Below, piece by piece: positions 1-7,708 of a DNA stretch of 48,656 nt. A program made the translations under genes and the position numbers. The DNA lies in the NCBI GenBank assembly GCA_023659865.1, contig JAGXON010000006.1, forward strand, positions 1 to 48,656, written 5' to 3'. The notes beneath the pieces are model-generated. The model saw only the letters and a program-made list of their open reading frames with translations, did no database searches and was not told the origin of the DNA. Source of the stretch: Candidatus Diapherotrites archaeon LH_S9 (GTDB taxonomy: Archaea > B1Sed10-29 > WALL01 > JAGXON01). Position 1 is the first letter of the stretch; each line of letters opens with the position of its first letter.

Positions 1-504
1 GTATTGGAGGGTCACTATGCAGGAAACGAAGAAGCCTATGAATACTCCGATAATGGTTAAAAGCGCTATTGTGATAGTGTCAGTGAGGAAAAGAAATCCG
101 ATGAAGAGAACAAATGCTGCAACTATCACTGTTCCAAATAAACTTATCACGAACGCGATAGCAGAGTACTGATCTGGATTGTAGGGCATGTAAGCGCTTT
201 TTAGGTCGTGTTGAAGTGTTTGTGTGAACGGTAGATTCAATAGTTTTTTGCTGAAGATCTCGAGGAACCCTAGGTATGTGTAGAGGTATCCGGTTATCTT
301 TGCCGCGATGTTTTTTGATCCCCTAAGGTCTTTAGGTTCTTTTTCCGATATTTTTGCTTCTTTACCTCTTTCTATTCTTTCTCTTAGTGATTCTGGTTCT
401 TCTTTTTCTTCTTCTGAGTATCCTCTTTCCTTATATTTACCTTTCAGTCTCTTAACTATTGATTGTACCGTGTCTTCGTCGTATTCTTTGCTGTCTTCCG
501 CCAA
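1..504 (-). CDS. TadC/type II secretion F-like membrane protein (N-terminal part, runs off the window)
   Basis: Reading the minus strand from a TTG at 504-502 gives an open frame to the window edge (168 codons seen). The first ~70 residues are charged and rich in Glu and Lys. Later come an amphipathic stretch and two strongly hydrophobic segments in the last ~60 residues. The start lies 4 nt beyond the stop of the secretion ATPase at 509, so the two genes are translationally linked; an in-frame TTG at 519-517 is an alternative start and no ATG is in frame. An ATPase followed by a multi-spanning membrane protein is the standard arrangement of archaellum/pilus (ArlI-ArlJ, TadA-TadC) machines, where this protein would be the inner-membrane platform. 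The conserved T2SF core is outside the window, so the family call rests mainly on context. Confidence 0.6.
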   Translation of the reverse strand, partial: MAEDSKEYDEDTVQSIVKRLKGKYKERGYSEEEKEEPESLRERIERGKEAKISEKEPKDLRGSKNIAAKITGYLYTYLGFLEIFSKKLLNLPFTQTLQHDLKSAYMPYNPDQYSAIAFVISLFGTVIVAAFVLFIGFLFLTDTITIALLTIIGVFIGFFVSCIVTLQY

Positions 505-508
505 GTTA

Positions 509-1642
509 TCACGCCACAAATTTATGTAATTCCATACAGACGTTTTCCATTCCTTCAACGTCTTCTTTAACAAGTTTTTCGAGGAATTTTTTTCTTTTCT
601 CCACTTCTTGCTCTATTTCTGCGTGAGAGGCTCCTGTGAACTTTTGTAGTTTTTGCAGGAACTGGCTTGGAACTCCAGTTGAGTTAATCTTGTCTGCTGC
701 TGCATCTCGCTCGAAGAGGTAAATAAAATTTGGTTCTTCTTCTATAACACCAGTTAATTCTGCTACCTGTGTCACTCTTCTTATCGTTCCTTTTCTCCTG
801 TCGTGAATCTTTTTCTGAACAACTATTAAATCTAAAGCGGAAAGCATTGTTTCTGGAACTTTCATAGGTGGATTAGTTAACCTTACCATTGTTTCTTCTG
901 CATTGTTAGCGTGAACTGTTCCTAAAGAACCGTCGTGTCCCGTGTTCATAGCAGTGAACATAGAGTGTGCTTCTTTTCCTCTTACCTCCCCAACTACAAC
1001 TCTATCCGGTCTCATCCTTAAAGAGTTTTTGACGAGCGTGTCCATATCTACTTCGCCCTTTCCTTCTATGCCTGGTGGCCTAGTCTCGAATCTCACCCAG
1101 TGTTCTATTGGTAACTGTATTTCTGCTGTGTCCTCAATTGTAACTATTCTTTCTCCTCTTTGGATAAATGATGCTAGAACGTTGAGTGTCGTGGTTTTTC
1201 CTGATCCTGTTCCTCCTGTCACGAGAATATTAGCGGGTTTTGATTGCATTCCTTCTACACAAACCCATAGGAATGCGGCTAGTTCAGGGTTGAGTGTTCC
1301 TTTCTTGATTAAGTCAACTACAGTAAATGGGTTTTCTCTGAATTTTCTTACAGTTATCGTGGCTCCTTCCAAACTAATTGGAGGAATTGTTGCGTTCACT
1401 CTGGATCCGTCAGGAAGTCGAGCATCTAGCAATGGGTTTTGAGTGTCTACTCTTCTTCCTACGTCTCTGGCTATCCTTTCGATAATGTCTCTTATGTCCT
1501 TCTCTCTTCCAAACTCAACATTGGTCTTCAGAGTCTCGTAGTTTCTATGGAAAACGTAAACTGGTTTTTTTGGACCTATAACCATTATTTCTTCTAGATT
1601 TGGGTCCTTCAGCAGTACGTCTATTGGCCCGTATCCTATCAT
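509..1642 (-). CDS. Secretion/pilus assembly ATPase, GspE-VirB11 type, C-terminal part downstream of a frameshift
   Basis: This 377-residue frame carries the complete RecA-like ATPase domain of the type II/IV secretion ATPases: Walker A GGTGSGKTT, an Asp box with the RMRPDR signature followed by VGEVRG (Walker B region), and the His box around GTVHANN. These enzymes hydrolyse ATP at the cytoplasmic face to drive pilus or archaellum assembly. The frame opens inside the N-terminal domain (GYGPIDVLL is an internal motif), so the ATG at 1642 is not a natural start. Its N-terminal part is in another frame at 1545-2054. Skipping one base in the C7/A7 run at 1675-1688 joins the two into one protein of about 515 residues, normal for the family. 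The TadC-like gene follows 4 nt downstream. Confidence 0.85.
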   Translation of the reverse strand: MIGYGPIDVLLKDPNLEEIMVIGPKKPVYVFHRNYETLKTNVEFGREKDIRDIIERIARDVGRRVDTQNPLLDARLPDGSRVNATIPPISLEGATITVRKFRENPFTVVDLIKKGTLNPELAAFLWVCVEGMQSKPANILVTGGTGSGKTTTLNVLASFIQRGERIVTIEDTAEIQLPIEHWVRFETRPPGIEGKGEVDMDTLVKNSLRMRPDRVVVGEVRGKEAHSMFTAMNTGHDGSLGTVHANNAEETMVRLTNPPMKVPETMLSALDLIVVQKKIHDRRKGTIRRVTQVAELTGVIEEEPNFIYLFERDAAADKINSTGVPSQFLQKLQKFTGASHAEIEQEVEKRKKFLEKLVKEDVEGMENVCMELHKFVA

Positions 1643-2054
1643 TTCTCTTACTACTGTTTTTGCGTAGAAATCGATTTTTTTGGGGGGGTATGCCTAGTTC
1701 TGGGGATGAATCAATGATTTCAAGGACTCGTTTCTTGTAGAATTCTCTTCTTTCTTCTGGGTCCTCTATTTCTTCAGGACTTTTTGTAATGAGTTTAGTT
1801 GCTGCTTCTTTTATCGTGTCAAGTATTTCTCTTTCTGGTCCTACTGGACGCGGTACTGGAACGGTGTACACCATCTCGTTTTTTTCAGGTATCCGATATA
1901 TTTTGTACGGACCGTATTCTTCTACTAGTTCTTTTTCTGAGGGAAGTTCTTCCTTTATTCCTTTTTCGAATTCTTCTGGTATTTCTTCTTCAGGCTCTTC
2001 TCTTTGTTTATCTTCTTTTCTCGAGTCAGAAACCATGTCATTTAGGTATCCCAT
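1545..2054 (-). CDS. Secretion/pilus assembly ATPase, N-terminal part upstream of the frameshift
   Basis: This frame encodes an acidic N-terminal extension, then the N-terminal domain of the secretion ATPase up to ...SSPELGIPP at about 1690. Past the homopolymer it becomes a basic, low-complexity tail with no family resemblance, which marks the shift. ATG at 2054 is preferred because GGTG lies 6 nt upstream; GTG at 2063 is in frame but would bury that site. A TATA-like TTTAAA lies around 2100-2106. The protein probably acts as a hexameric motor with the membrane protein at 1-504. Whether the gene is truly broken, read by +1 slippage at CCC-C, or only mis-sequenced cannot be decided here. Confidence 0.8.
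   Translation of the reverse strand: MGYLNDMVSDSRKEDKQREEPEEEIPEEFEKGIKEELPSEKELVEEYGPYKIYRIPEKNEMVYTVPVPRPVGPEREILDTIKEAATKLITKSPEEIEDPEERREFYKKRVLEIIDSSPELGIPPQKNRFLRKNSSKRNDRIRANRRTAEGPKSRRNNGYRSKKTSLRFP
1675..1688 (-). other. Frameshift site, homopolymer C7-A7 in the secretion ATPase
   Basis: On the minus strand seven C are followed directly by seven A. With six of either, the frame continues from GIPP into KKIDFYAK and on into the ATPase domain. As written, the reading frame moves and the protein is split. The required change is +1 (skip one base). Confidence 0.85.
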
Positions 2055-2116
2055 GCGCAGCACCAGTGGTAATCAACTGTTTGAATAAAAAGGCAACATC
2101 GTTTAAATAGGTATGC

Positions 2117-3943
2117 TTATCCCCGGAATTTAGGTCTGTTGCTCAGTAGTTTGGGCAAGGGCAAGGGCTCAGTGGGCTTTTTTCTTGTTTTCTTATCCAG
2201 CCGTTGAATGAGTTTCTTCAAACCCATTTTTTCTTGTCCTTCTCCCCGGATTCGGACGCTGAGTTGCCCGGAGTTCTTTTCATCGCTACCGAATACTATA
2301 GTGTACGGAACCCAGTCTTTTTCTGCTTTCCTAACCTTCTTGCTCACACTCTCCTGCCTGTCATCAACATCGGCCCTGAAAGGAATTTCGTCCGCCAGTT
2401 GTTCAGCATCTTTCAAGAACTCGTCTGAAACCGGGATAACTCTTACTTGTGTTGGCGCGAGCCATACAGGCCATTCAGGTTTTTCTTTTTTTGCTTGGTG
2501 CTCGAGTAACGCGAACAGGTTTCGGTCAATCCCGCCGGAAATGCTGGCATGAAGCAATAAAGGCGTTTTCTTGTCCCCGTTTTCGTCCGTGTATTCGATT
2601 CCAAATCTTTTAGAGTTCTCGACATCTATCTGTACTGTGGACAGTGCCGCTGCTTTGTTCGTTGAGTCCACAACGTTCAGCTCGAATTTTGTGGAGAAGT
2701 AGAAGAATCTTTTGTCCCACATCTCAACCAGAATAGGTTTCTCTAGAGTTTGCGCGAGTTCTTTTGCAAAGTTTTGCTCGTAAAATGATTTAACGAACCT
2801 TAGCCCCATCTCCGTATCGAGATCAAGTGATTCCAGCCAGTCAAGACTCATTCTGAATTGCTTGAGGAACTCTTGTTTGGCTTGTTCCTCGTCTTTGACA
2901 AGAGTGTGCATGTCCGGCATCGTGAACGCTCTTAGTCTTCTGAGTCCAGATAATTCTCCTTTCTGTTCTCTTCTGAACGATTCAGCCATTTCAAAGAGTT
3001 TGATTGGCATGTTCTTGTAGGAAATGACCATGTCTTTTCCCATGAGATACTGGCCAAAGCATGCCGCGAACCTGAGAAAATACTCGTCTTTCCCTGAGAA
3101 GACGTCGTATCTTCTTGCTGGGAACCTGTTGATGTATTCTTTGAGTTCTTCGTGATCTTTTGAGTACATTAACGGGGTTTGTACTTCCATTGCTCCATAT
3201 TTTTTGACTTGTTTTGTCAGCTGTTTTTCAAGCAGGTTCTTGATCATCTTCCCTTTCGGGTACCATCTAAGGTTTCCTGGATCGCTGCCTGGCTCGTAAT
3301 CAACTAGCTCATGCTCCTGCATCAGTTTAATGTGCGCTGGTTCTTCAGAAGCTTTTCTTGATCCTCCTGACTCGTATTCATAGAACTTTTTGAGTTCTTC
3401 GTGTCCAGAGAAATCGAATTCGTTTACTGGTATTAAAGAACCGTCTGGCTTGAGTATATAGAGCTCTGATTCTTCTTCTTTCTCGGCTTTGAGTGCCTCG
3501 GATTCCGCTTCCTTTTTTTCTTCTTCCGGTAATATTTCTCTGCTCAGCTCTGCTAGCGGGTGTCCTTTGACTTTTACCTCGAATTGTTTGTAGTATCCGA
3601 ACGGTGATTTATGAATATCTAGATCTGTTTTGTTCAGTTCTGACTCTATTTCATCTATTGATTTTTCAGCTGTCTTTGGAGAAGAAGGATTTCCAGTCAG
3701 GTGAACCCACGGGTACAAAACTATTTTTTTGGTGCCTACTTTGCCTGCAATCTCTTTTATTTCTTTTGCAGCTTTTTCAGCTACTTGGGAAACGTTTTTC
3801 TTGTCTTGTTCCTCGGATCCTATGAAAACAACTAGGCACTCTTCTATCCTCTCGGATTCCATTGGAATGTCTTCAACGTTTTTAAGTGCTTTTTTGATCG
3901 GCTTAAACTCTATGTACTCTGAATGCGCTGTCAGTAGTTTCAT
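2117..3943 (-). CDS. thrS: Threonyl-tRNA synthetase, archaeal type
   Basis: Charges tRNA-Thr with threonine in the cytoplasm. At 608 residues it has the archaeal layout: an N-terminal D-aminoacyl-tRNA-deacylase-like editing domain (first ~140 residues, including the YPWVHLTG stretch) in place of the bacterial TGS/editing domains, then a class II catalytic core and a C-terminal anticodon-binding domain. Visible class II motifs include the motif 2 region SFRREQKGELSGLRRLRAF and a motif 3-like SGGIDRNLFALLEH. The start has a good ribosome binding site (GGTGA, 5 nt upstream) that overlaps the stop of the small gene at 3948-4136, so the two are co-translated. A fossil transposon end sits about 25 bp upstream of that small gene and may supply or have displaced the operon promoter. 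Confidence 0.95.
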   Translation of the reverse strand: MKLLTAHSEYIEFKPIKKALKNVEDIPMESERIEECLVVFIGSEEQDKKNVSQVAEKAAKEIKEIAGKVGTKKIVLYPWVHLTGNPSSPKTAEKSIDEIESELNKTDLDIHKSPFGYYKQFEVKVKGHPLAELSREILPEEEKKEAESEALKAEKEEESELYILKPDGSLIPVNEFDFSGHEELKKFYEYESGGSRKASEEPAHIKLMQEHELVDYEPGSDPGNLRWYPKGKMIKNLLEKQLTKQVKKYGAMEVQTPLMYSKDHEELKEYINRFPARRYDVFSGKDEYFLRFAACFGQYLMGKDMVISYKNMPIKLFEMAESFRREQKGELSGLRRLRAFTMPDMHTLVKDEEQAKQEFLKQFRMSLDWLESLDLDTEMGLRFVKSFYEQNFAKELAQTLEKPILVEMWDKRFFYFSTKFELNVVDSTNKAAALSTVQIDVENSKRFGIEYTDENGDKKTPLLLHASISGGIDRNLFALLEHQAKKEKPEWPVWLAPTQVRVIPVSDEFLKDAEQLADEIPFRADVDDRQESVSKKVRKAEKDWVPYTIVFGSDEKNSGQLSVRIRGEGQEKMGLKKLIQRLDKKTRKKPTEPLPLPKLLSNRPKFRG

Positions 3944-3947
3944 TCGT

Positions 3948-4136
3948 TCACCGCACTAGTTCCCTGAGTTTGTCTAACGAAACTTTAGTTCTTTGCTCGA
4001 ACATCTTAACTGCTTTCTGAGCTTTTTCCTCGTCCGCTTCTTTGAACTTTTCGAGCAGTTCTTCTACCTCGTCTTCAGGGGCCACTCTTTTCAAGAAGAG
4101 TTTCAGCGTATCAAGTTGGCTTTTTCGTGCAGACAT
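3948..4136 (-). CDS. Small charged helical protein upstream of thrS
   Basis: A 62-codon frame that begins MSARKSQLDTLKLFLKR and is almost entirely predicted helix with heptad-like spacing (EDEVEELLEKFKEADEE). It ends 4 nt before thrS, and its last codons contain the thrS ribosome binding site, which argues that it is translated. No motif identifies a function. About 20 bp upstream lies the end of a tnpB-type element, so its promoter must be very short or lie within that end. A role linked to thrS is only a guess from position. Confidence 0.6.
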   Translation of the reverse strand: MSARKSQLDTLKLFLKRVAPEDEVEELLEKFKEADEEKAQKAVKMFEQRTKVSLDKLRELVR

Positions 4137-4160
4137 GAGTAAAAATATCTATCTAAGGAT

Positions 4161-4210
4161 GTGAACTACCCACTGCCAAAATCAAAGATTTTGGAGGCGG
4201 CTTCCTGATT
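4161..4210 (-). repeat. IS605-type right end, copy 1 (reRNA-scaffold-like)
   Basis: On the plus strand it reads GTGAACTACCCACTG, the hairpin CCAAAATC-AAA-GATTTTGG, then GGCGGCTTCCTGATT. The same order recurs at 46976-47036, and in diverged form at 4505-4555. It lies directly after the tnpB remnant, as expected of the 3' end of such an element. Confidence 0.7.
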
Positions 4211-4217
4211 CAACCAC

Positions 4218-4514
4218 TTAACTTGCAGGAACGTGTTGCAGTTCCCGTAGAGGTCTAGTGTCCACAGGCGTAGATTCGGGTCGTCCCGACCCTAACTTAT
4301 CTAGTCCTCTTTCCAAGATGTTTAATGAGGCGTTGTAGTCACGGTCGATATCTTGGCCGTGTTTGTGTTCTTGCGAAGTGCCTCGTGGGTTCACTTTGAC
4401 TACTGTCTTACCAGCTCTCTCAGCCTTGTAAGACAGCAGCTCTGTGAATTTCGATGTCATATTGTATATTACCCTACTACTATATAAACATTGTGCCAAT
4501 TCATCCACCGCCAA
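4218..4514 (-). pseudogene. tnpB C-terminal remnant lacking the zinc finger
   Basis: The frame retains the end of a TnpB (IS605 OrfB) RuvC-like nuclease: SKFTELLSYKAERAGKTVVKVNP, then RGTSQ, then DRDYNASLNILERGL. In intact TnpB the four-cysteine zinc finger lies between the TSQ and DYNA motifs; here it is replaced by EHKHGQDI, so the finger has been deleted. The RuvC Asp before YNA is kept, but all upstream catalytic regions are missing. The first ~22 residues do not look like TnpB and probably come from read-through of an older element end. At 98 codons against about 400 in the family, this is not a functional nuclease. Confidence 0.8.
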
Positions 4515-4556
4515 ATATTCTATTTGGAAGTAGACTTCTTGGCGAAACAGTTAAAT
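4505..4556 (-). repeat. IS605-type right end, diverged copy 2
   Basis: The plus strand has CCACCG, a perfect hairpin CCAAATA-TTC-TATTTGG (4511-4527), then AGACTTCTTGGCGAAACAGTTAAAT. The last 17 bases recur exactly at 47020-47036, so the two places share ancestry beyond the hairpin. Confidence 0.65.
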
Positions 4557-4565
4557 AATTTTCCA

Positions 4566-6077
4566 CTAAAGCGTTTTCTTCATGTACGGTCCTTTTAACT
4601 CGTAGCCTTTCTTACGGTAGTAGTTCCGCACTCCGACTCCAGAAGTAACCGAGATGTTGCTGAAACCCCATTCCCGTGCCTGCCTTTCAGCTTCATCAAG
4701 CAATCGGGTTCCTAGCCCCTTGTGCTGGATTTCACCAGTTTTGCCAACACGAGTTTCCGGCCCGTAAACGTGAAGTTCTCTAACGAGTGCAGAGTCCTCA
4801 AGTTCTTTTCTAATTGCTTCAGCAGGTTTCCGAAGCCTTAAAATACCGTACAAAGCGTTATTGTCGTCAGTGAAACTCAAAAAACATTCTTCTCCTCCAG
4901 AAGCATCATAGAACTGTCTTCCGAGCTCAGGCTCGCCAGAAGTCTTTGTTCTCCCTGCTTCACGACATCGAATGCACTTACAATCTCCTTGAATCAGCTG
5001 CCTCAAGTTGCTTGCCTTTACTCCTTCTTCAACATAGTCAAAAGGAACGTCTCGCATCACCCGCATCACTCGAACCCATTCAGGAAAGCTTTTTCGCGCT
5101 TCTGAAAGAATTTCAACGGCTCTCTCAGTGTCCAGCGGCTGCCACTCGCCTGACTCGTACAGCTCGTAAATCTCTTTTCCAACGAACTCTTTCTCAAGAA
5201 GCAGACACGGATAGATCTTGAGCATGTCTGGCTTGAACCTCGAATCCTGAAAAACTTTTTCAAACATTTCAACGTCTTTCTGCTTCGAAGAAAAAGGCAT
5301 TCCAGGCATCAAGTGATAAAGAACTTTCAGTCCCGAGTCCTTCAATCTCTTCGTCGCTTTAACCACGTCTTCAACTGAGTGGCCTCTATTTACTTTCCTG
5401 TAAATCTTGTTGTCAAGGTTCTGCACTCCTAGCTCGACTCTGGTCACTCCGTAATCCAGTGCCCTTTTCACCTGGCTTCTGTTGCAGTAATCAGGCCTAA
5501 GCTCTAGAGTAAGGCCAACGCACCTGTGTCTTGCTTCTTCGTTCTTCTTCTGGGCCTCAGTAATCTTTTCTGAGTCTTCTTTGTTCAAAGCGTTGAATGC
5601 TTCGAGCACGAAGTTATCCTGGTACTCTGTTTCCAGCGATGTAAATGTTCCGCCCATGAATATGAGTTCTATCTTGTTCGCTGGATGGCCTGATTCCTGT
5701 ATCTGTCTGAGTCTTTGCTGAACTTGTTTACGTGGGTTGAAGTCTGCTTGTTTGGCTCTGAGCGCTGCTGGTTCGTAACCAGTGTAGCTTTTTGGAGCGT
5801 TGCCTTGCGGGCAGTAGATGCAGTTTCCTGGGCACTCGGCTGGTTCAGTCATTATTGCTACTACTGAAACTCCTGAAAGTGATCTGGTTGGTTTTTTCTG
5901 CAGCAAGTGCTTTACTTCCTGCTTTTCTTGAGCGTATTTGAGTATTTCTGGGTTAGAAGGTAGTTTGTGTAGATTCATTTCTCCGGCTAGTTGTTTTTTT
6001 CTTTTTTCAAGTTCTTCTCTGTCGGTGATTTTACCTGCTTTTATTTCTGAGATTATCTTTTCAGCAAATTTTTTCAG
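4566..6077 (-). CDS. elp3: Elp3-type tRNA uridine C5-carboxymethyl-modifying enzyme (radical SAM plus acetyltransferase)
   Basis: Modifies wobble U34 of tRNAs using acetyl-CoA and S-adenosylmethionine. The radical SAM cluster motif CPGNCIYCPQG and the C-terminal GNAT domain with its acetyl-CoA loop (LGTRLLDEAERQA) are both visible. The first ATG is at 5978, but the frame continues upstream for 33 codons (KKFAEKIISEIKAGKITD...) with clear resemblance to the Elp3 N-terminal tRNA-binding region. No ATG, GTG or TTG lies there, but a CTG at 6077-6075 stands 5 nt after GGTGAT, and an in-frame stop overlaps that site. A CTG start giving about 503 residues is therefore my choice; ATG 5978 would remove a conserved part. 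The upstream secreted-protein gene stops 12 nt before the CTG. Confidence 0.9.
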   Translation of the reverse strand: MKKFAEKIISEIKAGKITDREELEKRKKQLAGEMNLHKLPSNPEILKYAQEKQEVKHLLQKKPTRSLSGVSVVAIMTEPAECPGNCIYCPQGNAPKSYTGYEPAALRAKQADFNPRKQVQQRLRQIQESGHPANKIELIFMGGTFTSLETEYQDNFVLEAFNALNKEDSEKITEAQKKNEEARHRCVGLTLELRPDYCNRSQVKRALDYGVTRVELGVQNLDNKIYRKVNRGHSVEDVVKATKRLKDSGLKVLYHLMPGMPFSSKQKDVEMFEKVFQDSRFKPDMLKIYPCLLLEKEFVGKEIYELYESGEWQPLDTERAVEILSEARKSFPEWVRVMRVMRDVPFDYVEEGVKASNLRQLIQGDCKCIRCREAGRTKTSGEPELGRQFYDASGGEECFLSFTDDNNALYGILRLRKPAEAIRKELEDSALVRELHVYGPETRVGKTGEIQHKGLGTRLLDEAERQAREWGFSNISVTSGVGVRNYYRKKGYELKGPYMKKTL

Positions 6078-6088
6078 TTGAAATCACC

Positions 6089-6853
6089 TTACGTTCCGAA
6101 GAGTCCTAGAACGGCGTAGAAGGGAGCAAGAGTGGATGGGACGAGGGGAAATCCTCTCCCGATGTTTTTGAGTTTTGATTCTATTGAAGGTTTAGCTATC
6201 ACTGTTTTCTCGATCTCTTTGTTTATTGCAGGGTTTGCTTCAGTGGTTACCTTAATTTTCGCGTTGTAGAATCCTCTTTCCGGTAACGTGAAGTTGACTC
6301 TTGTTCTTTTCATGGATTTTGCGGGAATCGTGTGCACGACTTCTTTTGTCTTAAAAGAAGGAAAGAAAGGTATCGAGAGCGTTAACTTGTACTGTGCTTG
6401 GGCCTCTGCCTTGTTGGTTACGCCTATCTCGATGTTGGACTTTTTTTCGGCGTAGATTTCTTTTTCTTCCGCCAGTGAATCCACTGCAATTAACTCGTCC
6501 GGGTTTTTCGTGACGTAAATTTGAACCACTGTTTCAGCTGGTTCAGTTAAGGTTTCACGGTCTTTCAGAAGAAGTTGGAAGGTGTAAGAGCCTGTTTCAG
6601 TGTCTTTTGGGACATTCATGTGGTAGTAGAGGAAGTTAGAGTCTTTGGTTAGGTTGGTCTCCCAGTTTTCTCCTTCCTGCATGTCTATCAAATCAAATTG
6701 AACATACTCATCTTCTCTAGTGCCCCGGTTAAACTGGAGGATAACTTCTTGTCCTGGACCTACTGGCTTTATTTCAATCGGTTCCAATGCTACTGCTGTA
6801 GTGAAGAGAGTAAAAAGCAGTGCAAGGACGCAGGTTGTTTTTTTTAATCCCAT
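6089..6853 (-). CDS. Secreted or membrane-anchored beta-sandwich protein
   Basis: It has 254 residues with an N-terminal signal peptide (positively charged GLKKT, a hydrophobic stretch, then AVALEP). The body alternates short beta-type strands and resembles tandem Ig-like modules (NFTLPERGFYNAKIKVTTEAN is typical). The C-terminus ends in a moderately hydrophobic segment that may be an anchor. No catalytic motif is seen. Its start overlaps the CYTH gene end by about 10 nt, so it belongs to the 4566-8155 operon although its partners are cytoplasmic. It could be an S-layer-associated or adhesion component; that is inference from the fold type only. Confidence 0.7.
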   Translation of the reverse strand: MGLKKTTCVLALLFTLFTTAVALEPIEIKPVGPGQEVILQFNRGTREDEYVQFDLIDMQEGENWETNLTKDSNFLYYHMNVPKDTETGSYTFQLLLKDRETLTEPAETVVQIYVTKNPDELIAVDSLAEEKEIYAEKKSNIEIGVTNKAEAQAQYKLTLSIPFFPSFKTKEVVHTIPAKSMKRTRVNFTLPERGFYNAKIKVTTEANPAINKEIEKTVIAKPSIESKLKNIGRGFPLVPSTLAPFYAVLGLFGT

Positions 6854-7362
6854 GATTTTTCCTTTTTTTTGTCTCCTAATAATTCTATGTAACTTTCCTT
6901 TATTGCTTTTTCGGGTGACACGCCAAGTTTTTCAAGTGTTCTTTCAACTTTTTTTTCGGCTTCTTCCGCGTTCTCTGCAAGTACTTCCACTTCAATATAT
7001 TTACCGAGGTGTTTGACGTCGTCAACACAAATGTTGGCTCCGTCAAGATCGTACTCTTTCCTGTGTTTTTCCTTGTAGTACTCTGGTTCGTATCCGAGGC
7101 CTTTGATTATTTGTTTTATTTTTCCTTTGCACTCGGCTTCTATCTCTTTTCTGAGTTTCGTGTTCTCTGATTTGATGGATTCTTTGAGCGTGAGGATGTA
7201 GTAATTGTCTTGTTCTCGGACTCGAAGTACTTTTGTGTCATGGTCGTAGTAAATGTCTTTCTGGTGCTCTTCAGCTTTTTTTCTGGCTCCGAGTTTGATG
7301 AGTTTTTCTTCGATGTCTTCAGGTGCTTTTGCTTTCACTTCCGCTTCAAGAATAGTCGTCAC
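6844..7362 (-). CDS. CYTH-domain protein (class IV adenylate cyclase/thiamine triphosphatase fold)
   Basis: At 172 residues it matches the CYTH superfamily. The N-terminal ILEAEVKAK corresponds to the ExExK signature, followed by alternating charged strands such as VLRVREQDNYYILTLKE and, near the end, YIEVEVLAE. These tunnel-fold enzymes bind triphosphorylated substrates and metal ions; archaeal members are annotated CyaB-like or triphosphatase, usually without a proven substrate. It starts with GTG at 7362, overlapping the previous gene by 17 nt. Substrate unknown. Confidence 0.85.
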   Translation of the reverse strand: MTTILEAEVKAKAPEDIEEKLIKLGARKKAEEHQKDIYYDHDTKVLRVREQDNYYILTLKESIKSENTKLRKEIEAECKGKIKQIIKGLGYEPEYYKEKHRKEYDLDGANICVDDVKHLGKYIEVEVLAENAEEAEKKVERTLEKLGVSPEKAIKESYIELLGDKKKEKSWD

Positions 7363-7708
7363 CCCAGATCACTTTTTTTATTTCTTCTTCCGAACCATCT
7401 ATTTCGAGTTCAATCGGCCCTAGCGGGTGTTCTTCGTACACGTTCAAGTCTTTCTGGCTTGCAGCTTGTTTGTTGAACTTTAGAGTGGTCTTTTCGTTGA
7501 AGTAGTTTCTTTCCGCTATGTCTTGAACAGTGTCCCGAATCTTTTTTTGCTCGAGAAGTTCGGTGAGTTTCCTTAGGTTTTTTGTTCTGCTAACAAGTTC
7601 GTTGTCTTCCAGCTCGAACTCTTTTTCCGGAAAAAGGTAGTGAAGAGCTTTCCTTACTTTTTGTTCGGATTCCGTCTTGTTGACTTGAGCAAAGATCTTG
7701 GCTTGCAT
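7346..7708 (-). CDS. UPF0201-family predicted RNA-binding protein
   Basis: A 120-residue protein with the features of the archaeal UPF0201 family: a start resembling VNKTESEQKVRKALHYLFPE, a central ERNYF..NKQAAS region and the conserved end EEHPLGPIELEI. The family is thought to bind RNA but has no established function. Its ATG abuts the TAG of the Lrp gene (no gap), and its end overlaps the CYTH gene. Confidence 0.75.
   Translation of the reverse strand: MQAKIFAQVNKTESEQKVRKALHYLFPEKEFELEDNELVSRTKNLRKLTELLEQKKIRDTVQDIAERNYFNEKTTLKFNKQAASQKDLNVYEEHPLGPIELEIDGSEEEIKKVIWGDDYS

Larger units (their letters stand above)
4158..4556 (-). mobile_element. Fossil IS200/IS605-type (tnpB) element
   Basis: The element is bounded on the left by a right-end-like sequence. 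Read on the minus strand, this runs from AGGAAGCCGCCTCC through a perfect 8-bp hairpin (CCAAAATC-AAA-GATTTTGG, 4176-4194) to GTGGGTAGTTCAC at about 4161. That layout follows IS1341-type archaeal elements, whose 3' end also encodes the guide-type reRNA scaffold. A second, similar end with its own 7-bp hairpin lies at 4511-4527 with the flank TTTAACTGTTTCGCC. Between them is a tnpB remnant. No tnpA is visible, so the element is dead. Confidence 0.75.

Noticed and set aside
942-1442. Long plus-strand frame opposite the secretion ATPase
   Set aside because: It mirrors a conserved ATPase domain on the other strand and has Ser/Leu-rich shadow composition.
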